64,000 bases of DNA from Glycine soja. Its lineage: Eukaryota > Streptophyta > Magnoliopsida > Fabales > Fabaceae. Position numbers and translations under genes: made by a program. Under the pieces are notes generated by a model, which did not search any database, was not told where the DNA came from, and saw nothing but the letters and a program-made list of their open reading frames with translations. Where the stretch lies: contig NC_041020.1 in NCBI RefSeq assembly GCF_004193775.1, positions 10,547,198 to 10,611,197 of the forward strand, in the 5' to 3' direction. Below, piece by piece: positions 12,378 through 24,493 of the stretch (position 1 is the stretch's first letter; the number at the start of each line of letters is the position of its first letter).

Positions 12378-12879
12378 GCACAACCCAAAAGAGAAAGGCT
12401 CCAAATACTCAGTCTGAACCTGACTTTGAACCTGTCACCAAAAGGCCAACCATTCGAATCAACACTCTTCCTCTTAACTCCAACCAACCTCACCGCCCAA
12501 GGATCAAGAATATGATGTTGAAACTCTTGAGACTCCTACACCACAACCTTCACCATCTATTGCCCTTCTACCTCAATCTCCACCACCAGCACCTCATAAA
12601 CCTAAACCAACTTTCCCTTGCAAACAAGAAGGAAGCTGAGACTCTTAGAAAGGCCAAGTTGCAATCCTTGGCAAAGGCCAGAAAAAAGGATAAGTTGGAC
12701 AAGTCCTTGGAGAAGAATAAGGACTTTGAGCTAGAATAAGGCATCCTAGCCTCCACCAAAGCTCTAAATTTAGAGAAGCAAAAGAAAAAGGCTTAGGAGG
12801 ATGCAAGGTTAGCTACCTTGGCTGGCAAAGGTGATGAAGAGATCCCAGAAGAAGTGGTCCTAGATTCTCTGAAGACATT
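12378..12879 (+). pseudogene. Envelope-like ORF of the old copia element, part 2
   Basis: The Pro/Thr-rich text, then a Lys/Glu/Ala-rich stretch likely to form a coiled coil (EAETLRKAKLQSLAKARKKD), continue the ORF cut by the solo LTR. The open piece 12512-12739 ends in a stop, and further stops follow. It resembles the proline-rich to coiled-coil layout of Sirevirus envelope-like proteins. It is interrupted near 12880. Confidence 0.5.
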
Positions 12880-14270
12880 TGATAATTTTTTCTCACACTC
12901 TATTTTTGTAAATAATTATCTTAACATTTTTAGGATTTTTTTAATAAATTGTTTCTTTTGTAAATAAAGATGTATAAAATTAGTGTAGAAAATAAAAAAG
13001 ATAGTTTTTAATGTTTTGTGTGAAATTTTGATGTTACAAAGGCATTTTGAGTTAAAAAGAATAAGGAACTGCATACTTAAACTTGCCATGGCAAGATGAA
13101 CTATCACCATAGCGAGACAGAACCGGATTTCATGTGAAAAAGTATGAAGACTCGCCACAACAAATCTACACCTCGCCATAGCAAATCTTCAATCTGATAT
13201 CAGAAACTTAAGCAAGAAGTGGCCACAACGAGTGCATGTGTCACCATAGCAAACGTTCGTCTATAGAGATTGAAGAATCAAGTGAAGTGTCCTTTGCAAG
13301 AGAAAAATGAAAATAGTAGACTTGTTGTAGCAAGAATTCTCCTCACTACAGTGACAATCTGACTTGGCATAAAAAAATATAGCTTTAACTCTCATTAAAA
13401 GAGCTTTTAACAACAGAATATGACATTTTTGTCACTTTTGTAATCAATGGATTAGAGTTTCTGATTTTCTCTTTATCTTTCTCATTCTTCCTCTTCCATT
13501 GTAAGTTTGATTTTTCATGATCTTTTGTATCAAAGTACGATCCATTGGAGCTAAAATTCATGTTGTTGGATTGAATGAAGTAGCTTCAAGTACATGATTC
13601 TCCAATTCCTAATTCATTTTCTTAGTTTTCCAATTCTTTGCTTAGATGCATGCTTAGGCATAATCAACCTTTCTTTTAGGAGTCAAATTGTTTGGAAACA
13701 AATTTGATTCTAGATCTGAATTGGAAATATGTAAGAATATGATTTTATGAATGAAATTAGGTTTTTACATGGTAAAGAGTCATTGTTTATAATTTGATTT
13801 CTTGATTAGGTTACCTACGAAATTAGGAATTCAACTTAGGGATAAAGGATTAATTACCTAAGTAATTAGGATTTAATCAATTTAGTTGAATCTTGGTTGC
13901 ATTAAATTGAGAAAATGATTGGAAATCAAATCACATATATAGAATGCTTTGGAATTTGAGCCAACAGTGTTTGTACTGTTTGCTTTTTCATTTTCGCTCC
14001 AAAATCTTTTCAAAGACTAGAAATTGTTTCTTTCTCAATATAGCAAATGTTGGTTTCATTACAATGGATTTCTCCTTTAAAACTCAATAAAACATTGTTT
14101 ATTTTCCAAAACAAATTGACAACGTGCCGCAATGAATGCTTCTACTTCTTTTTCTATTTTAGATAATATTTTTTGTTCAATTCCTAGATATTGCACCAAG
14201 TCTCCATGGATACAATACATGAATACTTATTGTTTCTTTACTACTTAGATTAAGTACAGTTGCCTAGATC
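12880..14270 (+). repeat. Probable solo LTR with four 21-bp-spaced palindrome pairs
   Basis: Coding-like sequence stops at about 12880 (TGATAATTTTTTC) and resumes at about 14270. The insert has no frame of interest. It has a U3-like array of CTCGCCATAGCGAG-type near-palindromes with centres 13088.5/13109.5, 13157.5/13178.5, 13225.5/13246.5 and 13327.5/13348.5, each pair exactly 21 bp apart, followed by an A-rich TATA-like site near 13377. I could not find a target duplication, so the ends are approximate. Confidence 0.5.
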
Positions 14271-15203
14271 ATGAGTCAACAACTTTATCTATTGAAGAGG
14301 TGCATAAGAAAGCTACTGAAGAGGCTACCATGATGGATATAGATAGTGAGTCAATGCCTGAAGTTCTCATTCTTGAATCCATCAAGGCATCGTCTGAAGA
14401 AGAATAGAGAAAGGAAGATCAAGAATAGCTTGAAAGAATGCAATCTACTGATGAGCTTGGAGTAGAGGAGCTTCAACTTGGTCTAATTGGAAAGGATATG
14501 AACCCTAAAGAAAAGGAAGCATTGGAGAAAGTAATGTTTCAGCCTGCCATTGAAGCATCTCTACGAGGACTAGAAATTCAAGATATTGTAGAGATAGACC
14601 CAGGTGCTAAAATGTTATATCCTAAACATGTGTTTGAAGATAATGAAAGGGAAGTTAATGTTACCCTGTCTTAAGAAATGGATAAGGATATACTCAATCA
14701 TATGGAAGAAGAATATGGAGTTCTAGAGTCTGAGTCCAATGCTTCAATGATAAAGAGTCTAGAGAAAAAGAAGAAGATTTATCTTGCTACTAAGTCTGTT
14801 GGGATATTTTCACTCTTCTCCAGACTTAATGTAGATTTGATGAAAGAAAAAATCTTGGCCTCCAGATTGGATTCTTCCCACCAAACCCAAAGTTAAACCT
14901 CTACCTCCAATGCCCATTAACCCAAATGTCAATTTTAAACTCTACCCTAGTTTTAGGGGTCATAGGGTATGTAAGTGGAAAACTTATAACAAAGAATGGA
15001 AGGCCAAAGGGATTATGCTTGAACCTGAGTTGTAGAATGCCTACCTTGACAAGATTTTTCTGTTGGATCCTTGGAAGAAAGGGTATCTTGGAATAAAACC
15101 CTTCAACTAACAATAAGGGAGGCTCATCCAGATGAAGAAGTGGATGCACCATCTTGCTACAAAAGGTAACCTATTTTAAGAGAGTTCCTTATTAGACAAA
15201 CAA
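14271..15203 (+). pseudogene. Unrecognised acidic ORF remnant, probably end of the envelope-like ORF
   Basis: Two open pieces in one frame (14438-14674 and 14678-14896) are separated by single stops. They are rich in Glu, Asp, Lys and Met, with repeats of sense such as LGVEELQLGLIGKDMNPKEK and ESNASMIKSLEKKKKIYLAT. A further Pro/Lys-rich stretch runs to about 15150 with stops. I do not recognise a family. The position between parts of the Sirevirus-like element makes a C-terminal part of its third ORF likely, but a separate captured sequence is possible. It ends at the gypsy insertion (TSD from 15204). Confidence 0.45.
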
Positions 15204-15208
15204 TGAGG

Positions 15209-16248
15209 TGATGCAATCCTACCCCGCAAGGGCATTGGATAGAAGACTCCAAGAAGATTGGACCAGAGATGCAAGAGAAGGCCTTAGGGTTCTCATGAGC
15301 CTTAGGGTAGATTTCGGGTCCAGGTCCATGGGCTAAGTATGAGCCCGCTTATCTTTGTACATATTAAATTAAGGTTTCATTATTTTTGGGCCTTTTATTT
15401 AGGTCTCGACAATATAGGTAAGGTACCCTAGAAATGTAGGATTTTTCAGCCTTTGTATTTTAGGGCACCTAGACTAGTTTTTGTATTAGGTAAGGTACCC
15501 TAGAAATGTAGGATTTTTTAGCCTTTGTATTTTAGGGCACCTAGACTAGTTTTTGTATTAGGGGTAGTTTTGTAATTTCACGTGCATTAAGTGAATATTT
15601 GATGTGTGTGGTTGGAAATAAATTTAATTGAATTGGGAGAAGCCCAATCCAATTAAATTTTAGAGGGGGAGGTGAGCATTTGCTTGCTACACCCCATTGC
15701 CACATCATATAGTCACACTTTGTGCATGTCCTTCATGCTTTACATGCCTCATGACACCTAAGCACACTTAGTGAAGAATCTTGGACTTGATCTTGGATTA
15801 GTGGGCTGAACCATAGCTAAAATTCACTAATCATGATTAGTGAAATTTTGGCTCCACAAATTCAATTTCAAATTCAAGTGAAATTTTAATAGAAATTCTA
15901 ATTTCCCTCCAATTTTGTGTGACACTTAGGTTATAAATAGAGGCCATGTGTGTGCATTTTTTCAACTTTGATCATTTGAGAATTACACTTCAAATTTCAG
16001 ACCTCATTTGGGGCACAAAATTTTGTGCTCCTTCTCTTCCTCTCCCTCCACTCATCTTCTCTTTCCTTCAAGCTATTATTCATGGCTTCCTATGGTGGTG
16101 AGCTTCTTCTTGACTCATCTTCTTCTTGAAGTGGCGTCTCCAATCATCTTTCTTCCTTCTCCATTCCGCTGCCATTAAACTTCAAGAAGCAAAGGACTTC
16201 ATTGATGAAGAAGATCCAAGGCCTACAAGCTCCAACGGAGCTACATCA
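15209..16248 (+). repeat. 5' LTR of the 15209-20678 gypsy element
   Basis: It starts TGATGCAATCC and ends CTACATCA. It contains a TATA-like 'gttataaatagagg' (about 15932), a hairpin at 15620-15660 with 18-base arms (one mismatch) and loop AGAAG, and a perfect 22-bp palindrome at 15823-15844 centred on ATCATGAT. The palindrome and hairpin are kept in the right LTR, the former with one change. Confidence 0.95.
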
Positions 16249-16250
16249 TG

Positions 16251-16263
16251 TGGTATCAAGAGC
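16251..16263 (+). other. Primer binding site
   Basis: TGGTATCAAGAGC starts two bases after the LTR end at 16248. It is the tRNA-Met type with one inserted A relative to the usual TGGTATCAGAGC. It gives the element plus orientation. Confidence 0.8.
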
Positions 16264-18140
16264 ATCTTCATCTAGGTGATGTTCTTTTGCTTCCTCTATC
16301 TTTTTGTTCGGTCAATTCACTTTAATTCCTTATTATTCATCGTATTCTCCATGTATATCCTCCATTGTATTGTGGTTTTGGTGCTGTTTAGAGTAGATTC
16401 AAAAAAAATAAACCGATTAAATCTTAAATCTACACTTGTTCTTGCATTTCTATGGTTCAAATTTTGTAGATCTACTCTTGAATCATGTTTTTGTGTTGAT
16501 TTTAGGTTCTATCATTTTTCATTCATAATATTCATGTGCTAAACCTTAGATCTAAATTTTCTTCCAAAATATTGATTAGAAAAAAAAAACACAAAAATCT
16601 AAGTGTAAATCTCTTAATCCATGTTGTCTTAGAGTCGTGTTTAGTCATAGTAATTGTTACATTATGTTCTAAGTTTGTGTTGAATTTTTATTTTGTTGAT
16701 TGAATTATAGATACATTTGTTCTGGTATTCTTGTCATTCTTAGCCTATCTTTTGAATTTTGAGTCTAATTCATGCATGTTATTTAGTTCATAACAGGTTC
16801 TAAATCAATTCCTAGAAGTAGTCTTGTTGTTGAACTCATTTTTTTTTTTGTTTTCTAAGTTTCCTACATGATGCCTATGATGAAGTTGAGTTGTGGCTGG
16901 ATTTGTGAATCAAAATAAGTCTTAAGCTCTCTTGAATTGTGTTATTCAAGATAATTGAGCATAAGCAAACACAAATTGTAACTATCCAAGCCTTAAGCAA
17001 CATAAACACTACTCTTGATTTCTAGGTTGAAATCGCTGGTGCTAGCAGCATGAACATACAAGCTTGTATAAATTACTGGGAATTGATCACTACGTGTTTT
17101 GAGCTGCAATTTTTACTGAATTTTCTAGACATCTGGACCAAAATTATCAAAAAAGAATCAAGCAATTTGGATTAAAGGAAAAAAATAAGAAAAATCACAC
17201 AATTTGGAAGAAAAATCAGTGTCCAAGAAAAAAAAGTGAAAGGGAAGTGTGCTTGTTGTTTTGGCTCAAAATTTGTTCTATAATTGGTGCCTATTTTATA
17301 CCAATCCTAGTTATGAAATTTCAATTGAAAATTAGTGTGAAAAAAAATCCAAAACTAGAGGTTTCTTGAGTCTTTTTATTTTGGTTTTTTTACTCTACTC
17401 TAGAGCCATTCTAAGTTTCTCTTTGAGTCCTAGCTTGCTTTTATGTGCTTTTCATTGCTTTAATTGTTGAAAAATCCCTGAAAATTTGTCTTGTTAAAAC
17501 TCTATTGGTTTAGCTTTCATTTCATTTTTTGGGTCTTTGGTTATTGCTTGTCTCTTTGTTTTCTTGTTTGTGAGTTGCCATATAGGGAATTGGAAAGGAG
17601 GATTGATGCCATCCCTTGAAGAATTTGAGTCAAGAAGCAAAGGGAAAACCACCTTAAGAGCTATTGGACTAAGAAGCACTCCAAATTGAGTGAATCACCA
17701 AAGAGAGAACAATCACACAAAATTGAGGACCTTTTAGTAATTTTTTTAATTGAGAATTTACTTACCTTCATTGCTTTCAAATTTTGTAACAAAAAGGCAT
17801 TTCATTGGAAGTAAGTTGGGAGCCTCCAATAGGTCACCCTACTTCCATTTGTGTGTAATAATTTTAGGCAATTTTTCCTTAGGATAGTGAGTGTTTTGTT
17901 GGGAACCTTAAATGAGGTCATCCAAACACTCTTAGGATCCACCTAGTTTACATTTCTTTCACTTTAATTTATTGCTTACTTTCATAGTTTATTTTCTTTA
18001 CTAGCCACACCTAGTTTATCTTGTTATTGCATAGTACTTTCTTCTTTCTTATCACACTTATCCTGAGTTCTTTTGGAACCTTAGCTTTTACCCTTTTTTA
18101 CAAACCCCCAACAAGAAAGAACCACAACTTAGGAACCAAC
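16264..18140 (+). other. Long untranslated leader of the gypsy element
   Basis: About 1.9 kb between the primer site and the likely gag start contain no convincing frame. It is AT-rich, with many T runs. The frame from 18021 opens with a hydrophobic stretch that is probably leader sequence read by chance, so I place the gag start at 18141. Confidence 0.6.
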
Positions 18141-19013
18141 ATGAGTCATCATTCATCTAGTGTTAATGGCAAGGGTACTAGTCATAACGATCCTCTATCT
18201 AGGATCTTAGATGAGTTGAGTTCCCTCAAGTTATGGAAAGAAAAACTAGAAAGAAAAGAAAAAGGAAAAGAGAGGGTAAAAATAAATCAAGATGAGAGGG
18301 AACAAATAAGGGAAGAAGAAAGAAGGAAAATACTAAAAGAATTAAGAAAAGAAAAACATGCCTCCTATAGTAGTCATAACTCTTGCAAGAGCCTAAGTAA
18401 GGAACTTCGTGACTATTATGAAGGAAGGCATAGGTTACATCTTAGACCTCACTCCCATATGAGAGAAAAGGAAAGAAAGCCTCAAGAGGCTAACATTAAC
18501 CTCCCATACTTCCATGGGAAGGATAATGTAGAGGCTAACTTAGATTGGGAAATAAGGGTAGAGAAACAACTTAAAAGGAAGTCTACTTCAAAATCTTATG
18601 GCTCTCACTCTTATCCAAAGAAAAACCAAGGTCAAGGCATCTTAGGGGTGACACCTTCGAAGCCCAAAGATGATAAGGGGAAGACAATAGAAAGGCAACC
18701 TCTTAAGGCTAGTATGCAAGAGAATACTAGATTTATAAAGTGCTTCAAATGTCTTGGAAAAGGACACATTAATTCTCAATGCCCCACCAAGAAAACCATG
18801 ATTATGAGGGGCCAAGACATTTATAGTAGCCAAGATGAAGCTACTACTTTTCCTTCCTCTAGTGAAAGTGAAGAAGCAAAAGAGGAAGAATCTAGTGAAG
18901 AGATCTACCCACAAGAAGAAGGACAACCTTTAATGGTTAAGGAGGAGTGTAAGGAGGCAAGTGTCTCCTCCAAGAGGTTAGCTAAGAAGGAAAGGAAAGG
19001 CATTTTGAAATAA
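18141..19013 (+). CDS. Gypsy Gag with large in-frame deletion
   Basis: The frame is open for 290 codons from ATG 18141 (MSHHSSSVNGKGTSHND). It has a Lys/Glu-rich coiled coil (EKLERKEKGKERVKINQ..EEERRKILKELRKEKH), then LPYFHGKDNVEANLDWE, the start of a Retrotrans_gag domain. It jumps at once to QLKRKSTSKSYGSHS and the zinc knuckle CFKCLGKGHINSQC (CX2CX4HX4C). In full-length relatives well over 100 residues of capsid lie between these. The junction is in the words RVE-KQLKRK, so a deletion between two similar 'KVE' sites is likely. The acidic tail (SSSESEEAKEEESSEE) is intact. The protein probably cannot form capsids. Confidence 0.75.
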   Translation: MSHHSSSVNGKGTSHNDPLSRILDELSSLKLWKEKLERKEKGKERVKINQDEREQIREEERRKILKELRKEKHASYSSHNSCKSLSKELRDYYEGRHRLHLRPHSHMREKERKPQEANINLPYFHGKDNVEANLDWEIRVEKQLKRKSTSKSYGSHSYPKKNQGQGILGVTPSKPKDDKGKTIERQPLKASMQENTRFIKCFKCLGKGHINSQCPTKKTMIMRGQDIYSSQDEATTFPSSSESEEAKEEESSEEIYPQEEGQPLMVKEECKEASVSSKRLAKKERKGILK

Positions 19014-19019
19014 AGACAA

Positions 19020-19660
19020 ATATTAAAGTTATTTCCCCTCTTAGACAACCTCCACATTTTCTCCTTTGTGAAAAGACAGCCACACCTCTTAGGCTTGAGT
19101 TTATTCCTCAAGTAAAGGAGTTGTTGGATAAGGGTTTGGTTCGCAAGAGCTTAAATCCTTGTGCTTTTTTGGTGCCCAAAATAGGTATTATTAGGCATCA
19201 AATCCCTAAAATAGGTGGTATGATGAATGTTTTGAGTAATGCAACCCTCTTTTGTAAAATCACTCGTGCACCCAACATCTTCATGATTTGTGTACGTAGG
19301 GACTCATTAGGTAGGAATAATCAACATGAAAATACAGAAAAAGGTGTGTTTTATTGCATTACTTTTCTTAATTTTTTAAATAGTGATCAAGGGGTTCCCA
19401 TGAATCCTAAGAGAATAAAGGTCATTCCTGAGTGTCCCACTCCACCAAGTATAAGAAAAATTTGGGGCTTCCATGACTTAACAAACTTTTACAAAAGGTT
19501 TGTCCCGTATTTTTATATACTTGTAGCACCACTCATTGAGTTGGTGAGGAACCATGTTCCTTCATGGGAAGATGCCCAGGAAATGGGTTTTCAGACCTTA
19601 CCTTACTTCAACATACCAAACACCATTAATACATATGGTTTTGTTCTTTTATAGGTGTTG
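19020..19660 (+). pseudogene. Gypsy RT scrap (two deletions)
   Basis: Readable pieces are LRLEFIPQVKELLDKGLVRKSLNPCAFLVPK (the start of the RT palm), APNIFMICV (after a large deletion), and GVPMNPKRIKVIPECPTPPSIRKIWGFHDLTNFYKRFVPYF (RT thumb start), ending NTYGFVLL. The catalytic YxDD block, most of RNase H and the whole integrase are missing. The text is of chromovirus-like plant gypsy type. It follows the shortened gag in the same element. Confidence 0.85.
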
Positions 19661-19713
19661 AGGAAAAAACCCAGAGTTTCAAAAACCTCGGGATTTGAGG
19701 TCAAATCCTTTTC

Positions 19714-19726
19714 AAGGGGGAGGGAA
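19714..19726 (+). other. Polypurine tract
   Basis: AAGGGGGAGGGAA directly precedes the right LTR start (TGATACAATCC at 19727). Plus-strand DNA synthesis of the element would begin here. Confidence 0.85.
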
Positions 19727-20678
19727 TGATACAATCCTACCCCGCAAGAGGATTGGACCAGTGATGCAAGAGAAGGCCTTAGGGTTCTCATGAGCCTTAG
19801 GGTAGATTTTGGACCCATGGGCTAAGTATGAGCTCGCTTATCTTTGTACTTATTAGATTAAGGTTTCATTATTTTTGGGCCTTGTATTTAGGGCTCTATA
19901 ATATAGGTAAGGTACCCTAGAAATGTAGGATTTTTCAGCCCTTGTATTTTAGGGCACCTAGACTAGTTTTTGTATTAGGGGTAGTTTTGTAATTTCACGT
20001 GCATTAAGTGAATATTTGATGTGTGTGGTTGTAAATAAATTTAATTGAATTGGGAGAAGCCCAATCCAATTAAATTTTAGAGGGGGAGGTGAGCATTTGC
20101 TTGCTACACCCCATTGCCACATCATATAGTCACACTTTGTGCATGTCCTTCATGCTTTACATGCCTCATGACACCTAAGCACACTTAGTGGAGAATCTTG
20201 GACTTGATCTTGGATTAGTGGGCTGAACCATAGCTAAAATTGACTAATCATGATTAGTGAAATTTTGGCTCCAAAATTTGGCTCCACAAATTCAATTTCA
20301 AATTCAAGTGAAATTTTAATAGAAATTCAAATTCCCCTCCAATTTTGTGTGACACTTAGGCTATAAATAGAGGCCATATGTGTGCATTTTTTCAACTCTG
20401 ATCATTTGAGAATTACACTTCAAAGTTCATAACTCATTTGGGGCACAAAATTCCGTGCTCCTTCCCTTCCTCTCCCTCCACTCATCTTCTCTTTCCTTCA
20501 AGCTCTTATCCATGGCTTCCTATGGTGGTGAGCTTCTTCTTGACTCATCTTCTCCTTGAAGTGGCGTCTCCAATCATCTTTCTTCCTTCTCCATTCCGCT
20601 GCCATTAAACTTCAAGAAGCAAAGGACTCCATTGATGAAGAAAATCCAAGGCCTACAAGCTCCAATGGAGCTACATCA
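19727..20678 (+). repeat. 3' LTR of the 15209-20678 gypsy element
   Basis: This 952-bp partner of 15209-16248 starts TGATACAATCC and ends CTACATCA, followed by the duplication tgagg. It lacks the 72-bp duplication of the left LTR. The hairpin recurs at 20037-20077. Confidence 0.95.
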
Positions 20679-20683
20679 TGAGG

Positions 20684-21719
20684 CCTAATCCCAACAGTAT
20701 GATCATGGTGCATTGATCAACAACAAAAAAGGTCTACCCTCCAAGCATAGACGTATGGACTTAAAGTGGTCTTTGAAATGATCATTGTCTTACACTAGGA
20801 GGTGAGGCTACGTGGCATGCTCTGATTCAAGAGGAAATGAATAAAGGTACAAACAATGGCATGCGTTCCTTATCATCGACGAAAATGACCTTTGAGGAAT
20901 ATTTTGCGTAGACCTTCTATTCTCTTTTATTTTTTCACTTCCTTAAATTCAAATGTGAGCAATTTAAATTAAGAGAGGCAAAATGAATTTTATGAGCGAG
21001 AATACAGGTACTTCTCTTTTTGGTTAACATAACATTTTCGTACTACGTTGGAGGTCGTAATAGTGAGTAAGAGACTTATACCAATTGGATGTGAGTATTG
21101 ATCATACTCGATGTATAATGTTGGTTATTATAATGAGTGGACGCTCTTGTTTTTATTGCGCATTGGGCGTTGGTTAATACTTAACAAAATGTTTTCCACT
21201 TTGAGTATGGATGAGATATTTAGATAATGATTAAGTCCTTTAACAAAGTTGGTCCTACCCACTTAACATTAACTCATTAAATTGTTAAAAAATTTTACTT
21301 TTTGTAAATCAAAATCTAAGGTAGGTGTGAATGATCGTTCAAACCTAACACTTTCTACACATTTTCAATGATGGACAACCAAAAGGAGGAGTGAAAATTG
21401 TAAAAGTTGAATAGTCTTATGCATCATTTGAGGGGGAGCAGAGCAAAAGAAAACATCCATCTCAGGGGGAGTTATTTTCAATTTCTTCTTCCCTGTCATT
21501 TTATTCATTGTACTCAAAGCACATCATCTTGATGTGAAAACCTTTAATGAATAAAATGAGATGTTTTTCAGACATTATCCAAAAGTCTTATGATTTATAT
21601 GTTCTATCTTGACATAGTTCTATTTGCATCTTACTTGTTTTTAACATGATTATATCTTGAAGCTATCTTGCATTTTTTAAATTTGTATTTGTTTGGCATT
21701 ATAAAAAATGGGGAGATAG
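20684..21719 (+). other. 3' internal end of the old copia element, with three polypurine runs
   Basis: No gene is seen. After the gypsy insertion, short coding-like scraps run to about 20930, then non-coding sequence. Purine runs occur at 21429-21440 (GAGGGGGAGCAG type), 21471-21481 (CAGGGGGAG type) and 21706-21719 (ATGGGGAGATAG type). Several spaced polypurine tracts before the 3' LTR are a known trait of Sireviruses and support the assignment of the decayed element to that lineage. Confidence 0.5.
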
Positions 21720-22238
21720 TTGAGTCATAAGACGAATCATGACCCTCAATAATTTTGATTAGATGCAAATAATTACAAATGTTAAAAGCTACATCTTATA
21801 TGCAATGAGATGAAAACATTGTATCTGCATTTGATACAATAGACGGAAGCAAATAGATGTCAAGTTCTGATAAAACATTTAAGACTTCATTTAGTAGTAT
21901 GTGTTTGAGATTCTTTTTGCAGGAATTGCTTTAAAAACATTCTTCTTACGATCTGTCAAAGTCCTAAGAAGTAAGAGAACAATTAGCGCCAATAAGTTCA
22001 AACATCTCAAATGACATGCCCTGCTACACTTGCTATGACAAATTTGCTTTAAGCAAAAGCACATGGTTTTCTACTAAAGTATGCTTCAATAGAGTTAAAA
22101 AAGACTGATTTTTCAGCCTGGAGAGGACGTGACTATCCCAACGAACACTTGCTAAAGAAGACCTAAAAATATGAAAAGCTTTGAATAGTTGAAGTTACGG
22201 ACAAACACACAAAAGATTTCAAATCTTTAGTTCACTTT
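21720..22238 (+). repeat. Probable 3' LTR of the old copia element, first part
   Basis: It begins next to the last polypurine run (TTGAGTCATAAGACG). It is non-coding and cut at 22238 by a TGTAACACC insert. It seems to continue at 26636, where a TATA-like 'ctttatatatttt' lies about 20 bases in. A matching 5' LTR was not found near 5400, so the call rests on position and the purine tracts. Confidence 0.45.
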
Positions 22239-22258
22239 GTAACACCAGAAAATTACAA

Positions 22259-22263
<5 letters not shown>

Positions 22264-22296
<33 letters not shown>
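22264..22296. repeat. (TA)n microsatellite
   Basis: Pure TA repeat of 33 bases near the left end of the 22239-26635 LTR. Confidence 0.9.
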
Positions 22297-22302
<6 letters not shown>

Positions 22303-24493
22303 TTTCTCTTGAGTAATTATCTATAGTTACTTTTCTGTGCTGGTGTCTGTGAGTGATTTTCTATAGTTAAAAATTGTTTGTAGTTTATTATTATTTATAT
22401 ATTGATTTCAATGTGATCATTTATTGATTTTTTTCGTGTTGATTTAATTTATCTTGAGTTCTAAATTTAACTGATAATTTAGTACACGAGCAAATTTTAT
22501 TTGTGAATAATTTGTACGTATGAAACTTAACTAATCTACTAGTATAGATTTTTATTTTTCTAGTTTTATAAAATTTAATTACATTGCTTATAATTACACA
22601 ATGAAAAATTACACGCGTAAATTAAGCTTGATATTAGTAACCCCTAAAACCCTCCTAAGCATGACACCTAACCCCTAACCTATCCTAACTTTGTGACACC
22701 TAGACTACTAACCACATGCAAGTCCTAAGCTAATGACAATACAACACTAACCTAACCCCACTACACACCCACGACCAACACCCCACTCACCTTCACTCTC
22801 TCAATTTTTTTTCACTCTTCACTCAAACAACATAACACATCACATAGAGAGAGAGAGAAAGAAAAACAAGAAAGTTTGAGAGAAATAGAGAGAGTTAGAT
22901 GGGAGTGAAGGAAGAAGGGTAGGCTACCACATTTGCTTGGTGCATACAAGCTAGGTAATCAACATCTTCATCTACTCTTTTCATTTTCCTCTTTGAGAAA
23001 CCAATTTAGGTAAGGGGCTCTTTCATGTGGACTCAAAAACAATTGTTTTGGGGAGCTCAACTATGTATCTGCATATTTGTCTCCATTGAGTGTTGAAAAT
23101 TGATTGCATGTTGAATTAGATGAAGGTAACACATGTTCATTTCCAATTTTTTTTCTTAAGTGATGGTTTCAGTCTTTGTCCAAATTATCTTGTGAAATTT
23201 GAAACCAAAACCAAATAGGCAGTGGTTGTTTTGAGTCCTATGAATGAGCAACAACTACTGTCTCGAGTATTTTAGAAAATCTAGTCCTTCGATTTTTGTG
23301 AAATTTGTCTTAAATTGAAGTAGACATAAAATTGTATGATGTTGATGTTAAGGTCTAAAAGAGATGAGTTCAAATTGGCAGTTATTTGTGGCCTTCAATT
23401 TGACCTCTCTGCTTTGGTGTTTGAAATTGGCAGTGCCCTGTTATTCCCAATATTGCAATTTTGTGTTTACAATTTTGAAATTTTGATTTTTGATCCTTGA
23501 ACTAGACCCAATAATATTGTTAACAATGTATATTAGGTAAATTAAAGAGGTTACCTTCTAATTTTGAAAGGCAAGACAAAACAGATTGTTGCTGGAAAAA
23601 TATTTTTCAAGTTAGGAAAAAGGTCTTTAAATAAAAATTTACTGGGAATTTTAGAAACTGAGTTTTGGTGCAATTTTTACCTTTATGAAAATATAATTTT
23701 TTTAGCTTCGATCTGGATAAAGTACCACTCAATTTGGATTTGGAAAGAGGGAGATAATTGTAAATCTTTGAACTATGTCAAATCTAAAATCAACTTTTTC
23801 TTACTGTCTTGTAGTATTTTGGGCATTTTTGCTAAAAAAATTGGAACACCATGTTAGAAAGTTGAGACAATAACCTTTAATTCTATATAAAAAGATTGTG
23901 TTGGAAATCTTTTGTTAATTTTAATTATGTCATGTTTCTGTTTTGTTTTCAAATGGTCTAGGGTTTTGAGTATTATGCTTGTTTTGTGATTAAATAGTTG
24001 TTTTGGCTAAGTGTATGACTTGCTTGAATTGGTGGATGAAAGGCATGTTGTTTACTATTTAAGTTAGTTGAAAGACCATAAAAATGTGAATTTCGGGCAA
24101 ATGTCATTGATATGTGTGATGCTTTTATTTGGAGACCAGGAGGAGTAGTGTAACCTCGGGCACTAATTTTGCATGTGATTGTCTATGTGGTACGGTTGAT
24201 TTTCAACCGTAGTGTGTAATTATTACTATGTTTAGATGTTTGATGTCAGATAGTTCATAGGGACTCAGGTATGAGTACAAGTGTTAACTACAAATATATT
24301 CTAGTAATGTTAGCATGATATTGAGATACATACATAACAATACTTAAATATGTCAGTTCTTCATTGCTCGGTATTGAAACAATGAAACCCCACTATGACA
24401 AAGAAAGAACGCTTTGAGTATGAAGAATCATTGAGAAGTGATCCAAACTTAAATGTTGTGAGACTACTAAGTTCTGCAAATTCCAATGGTAGT

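Larger units (their letters stand above)
15209..20678 (+). mobile_element. Deleted Ty3/gypsy element with two LTRs, TSD tgagg
   Basis: Two LTRs (15209-16248, 1040 bp; 19727-20678, 952 bp) are flanked by the 5-bp duplication tgagg (15204-15208 and 20679-20683). A primer site and polypurine tract are in place. The internal region has only a shortened gag and an RT scrap, so the copy depends on others to move. The LTRs differ by point changes, a 72-bp tandem duplication confined to the left LTR (repeat starts at 15417 and 15489) and an extra 'ctccaaaatttgg' in the right one. It is inserted into the old copia element. Confidence 0.95.

Noticed and set aside
22600..24480. Possible host gene with CT/GA-rich leader
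   Set aside because: No frame longer than 100 codons, no motif, and the stretch lies between LTR-like ends; it is better read as LTR sequence.
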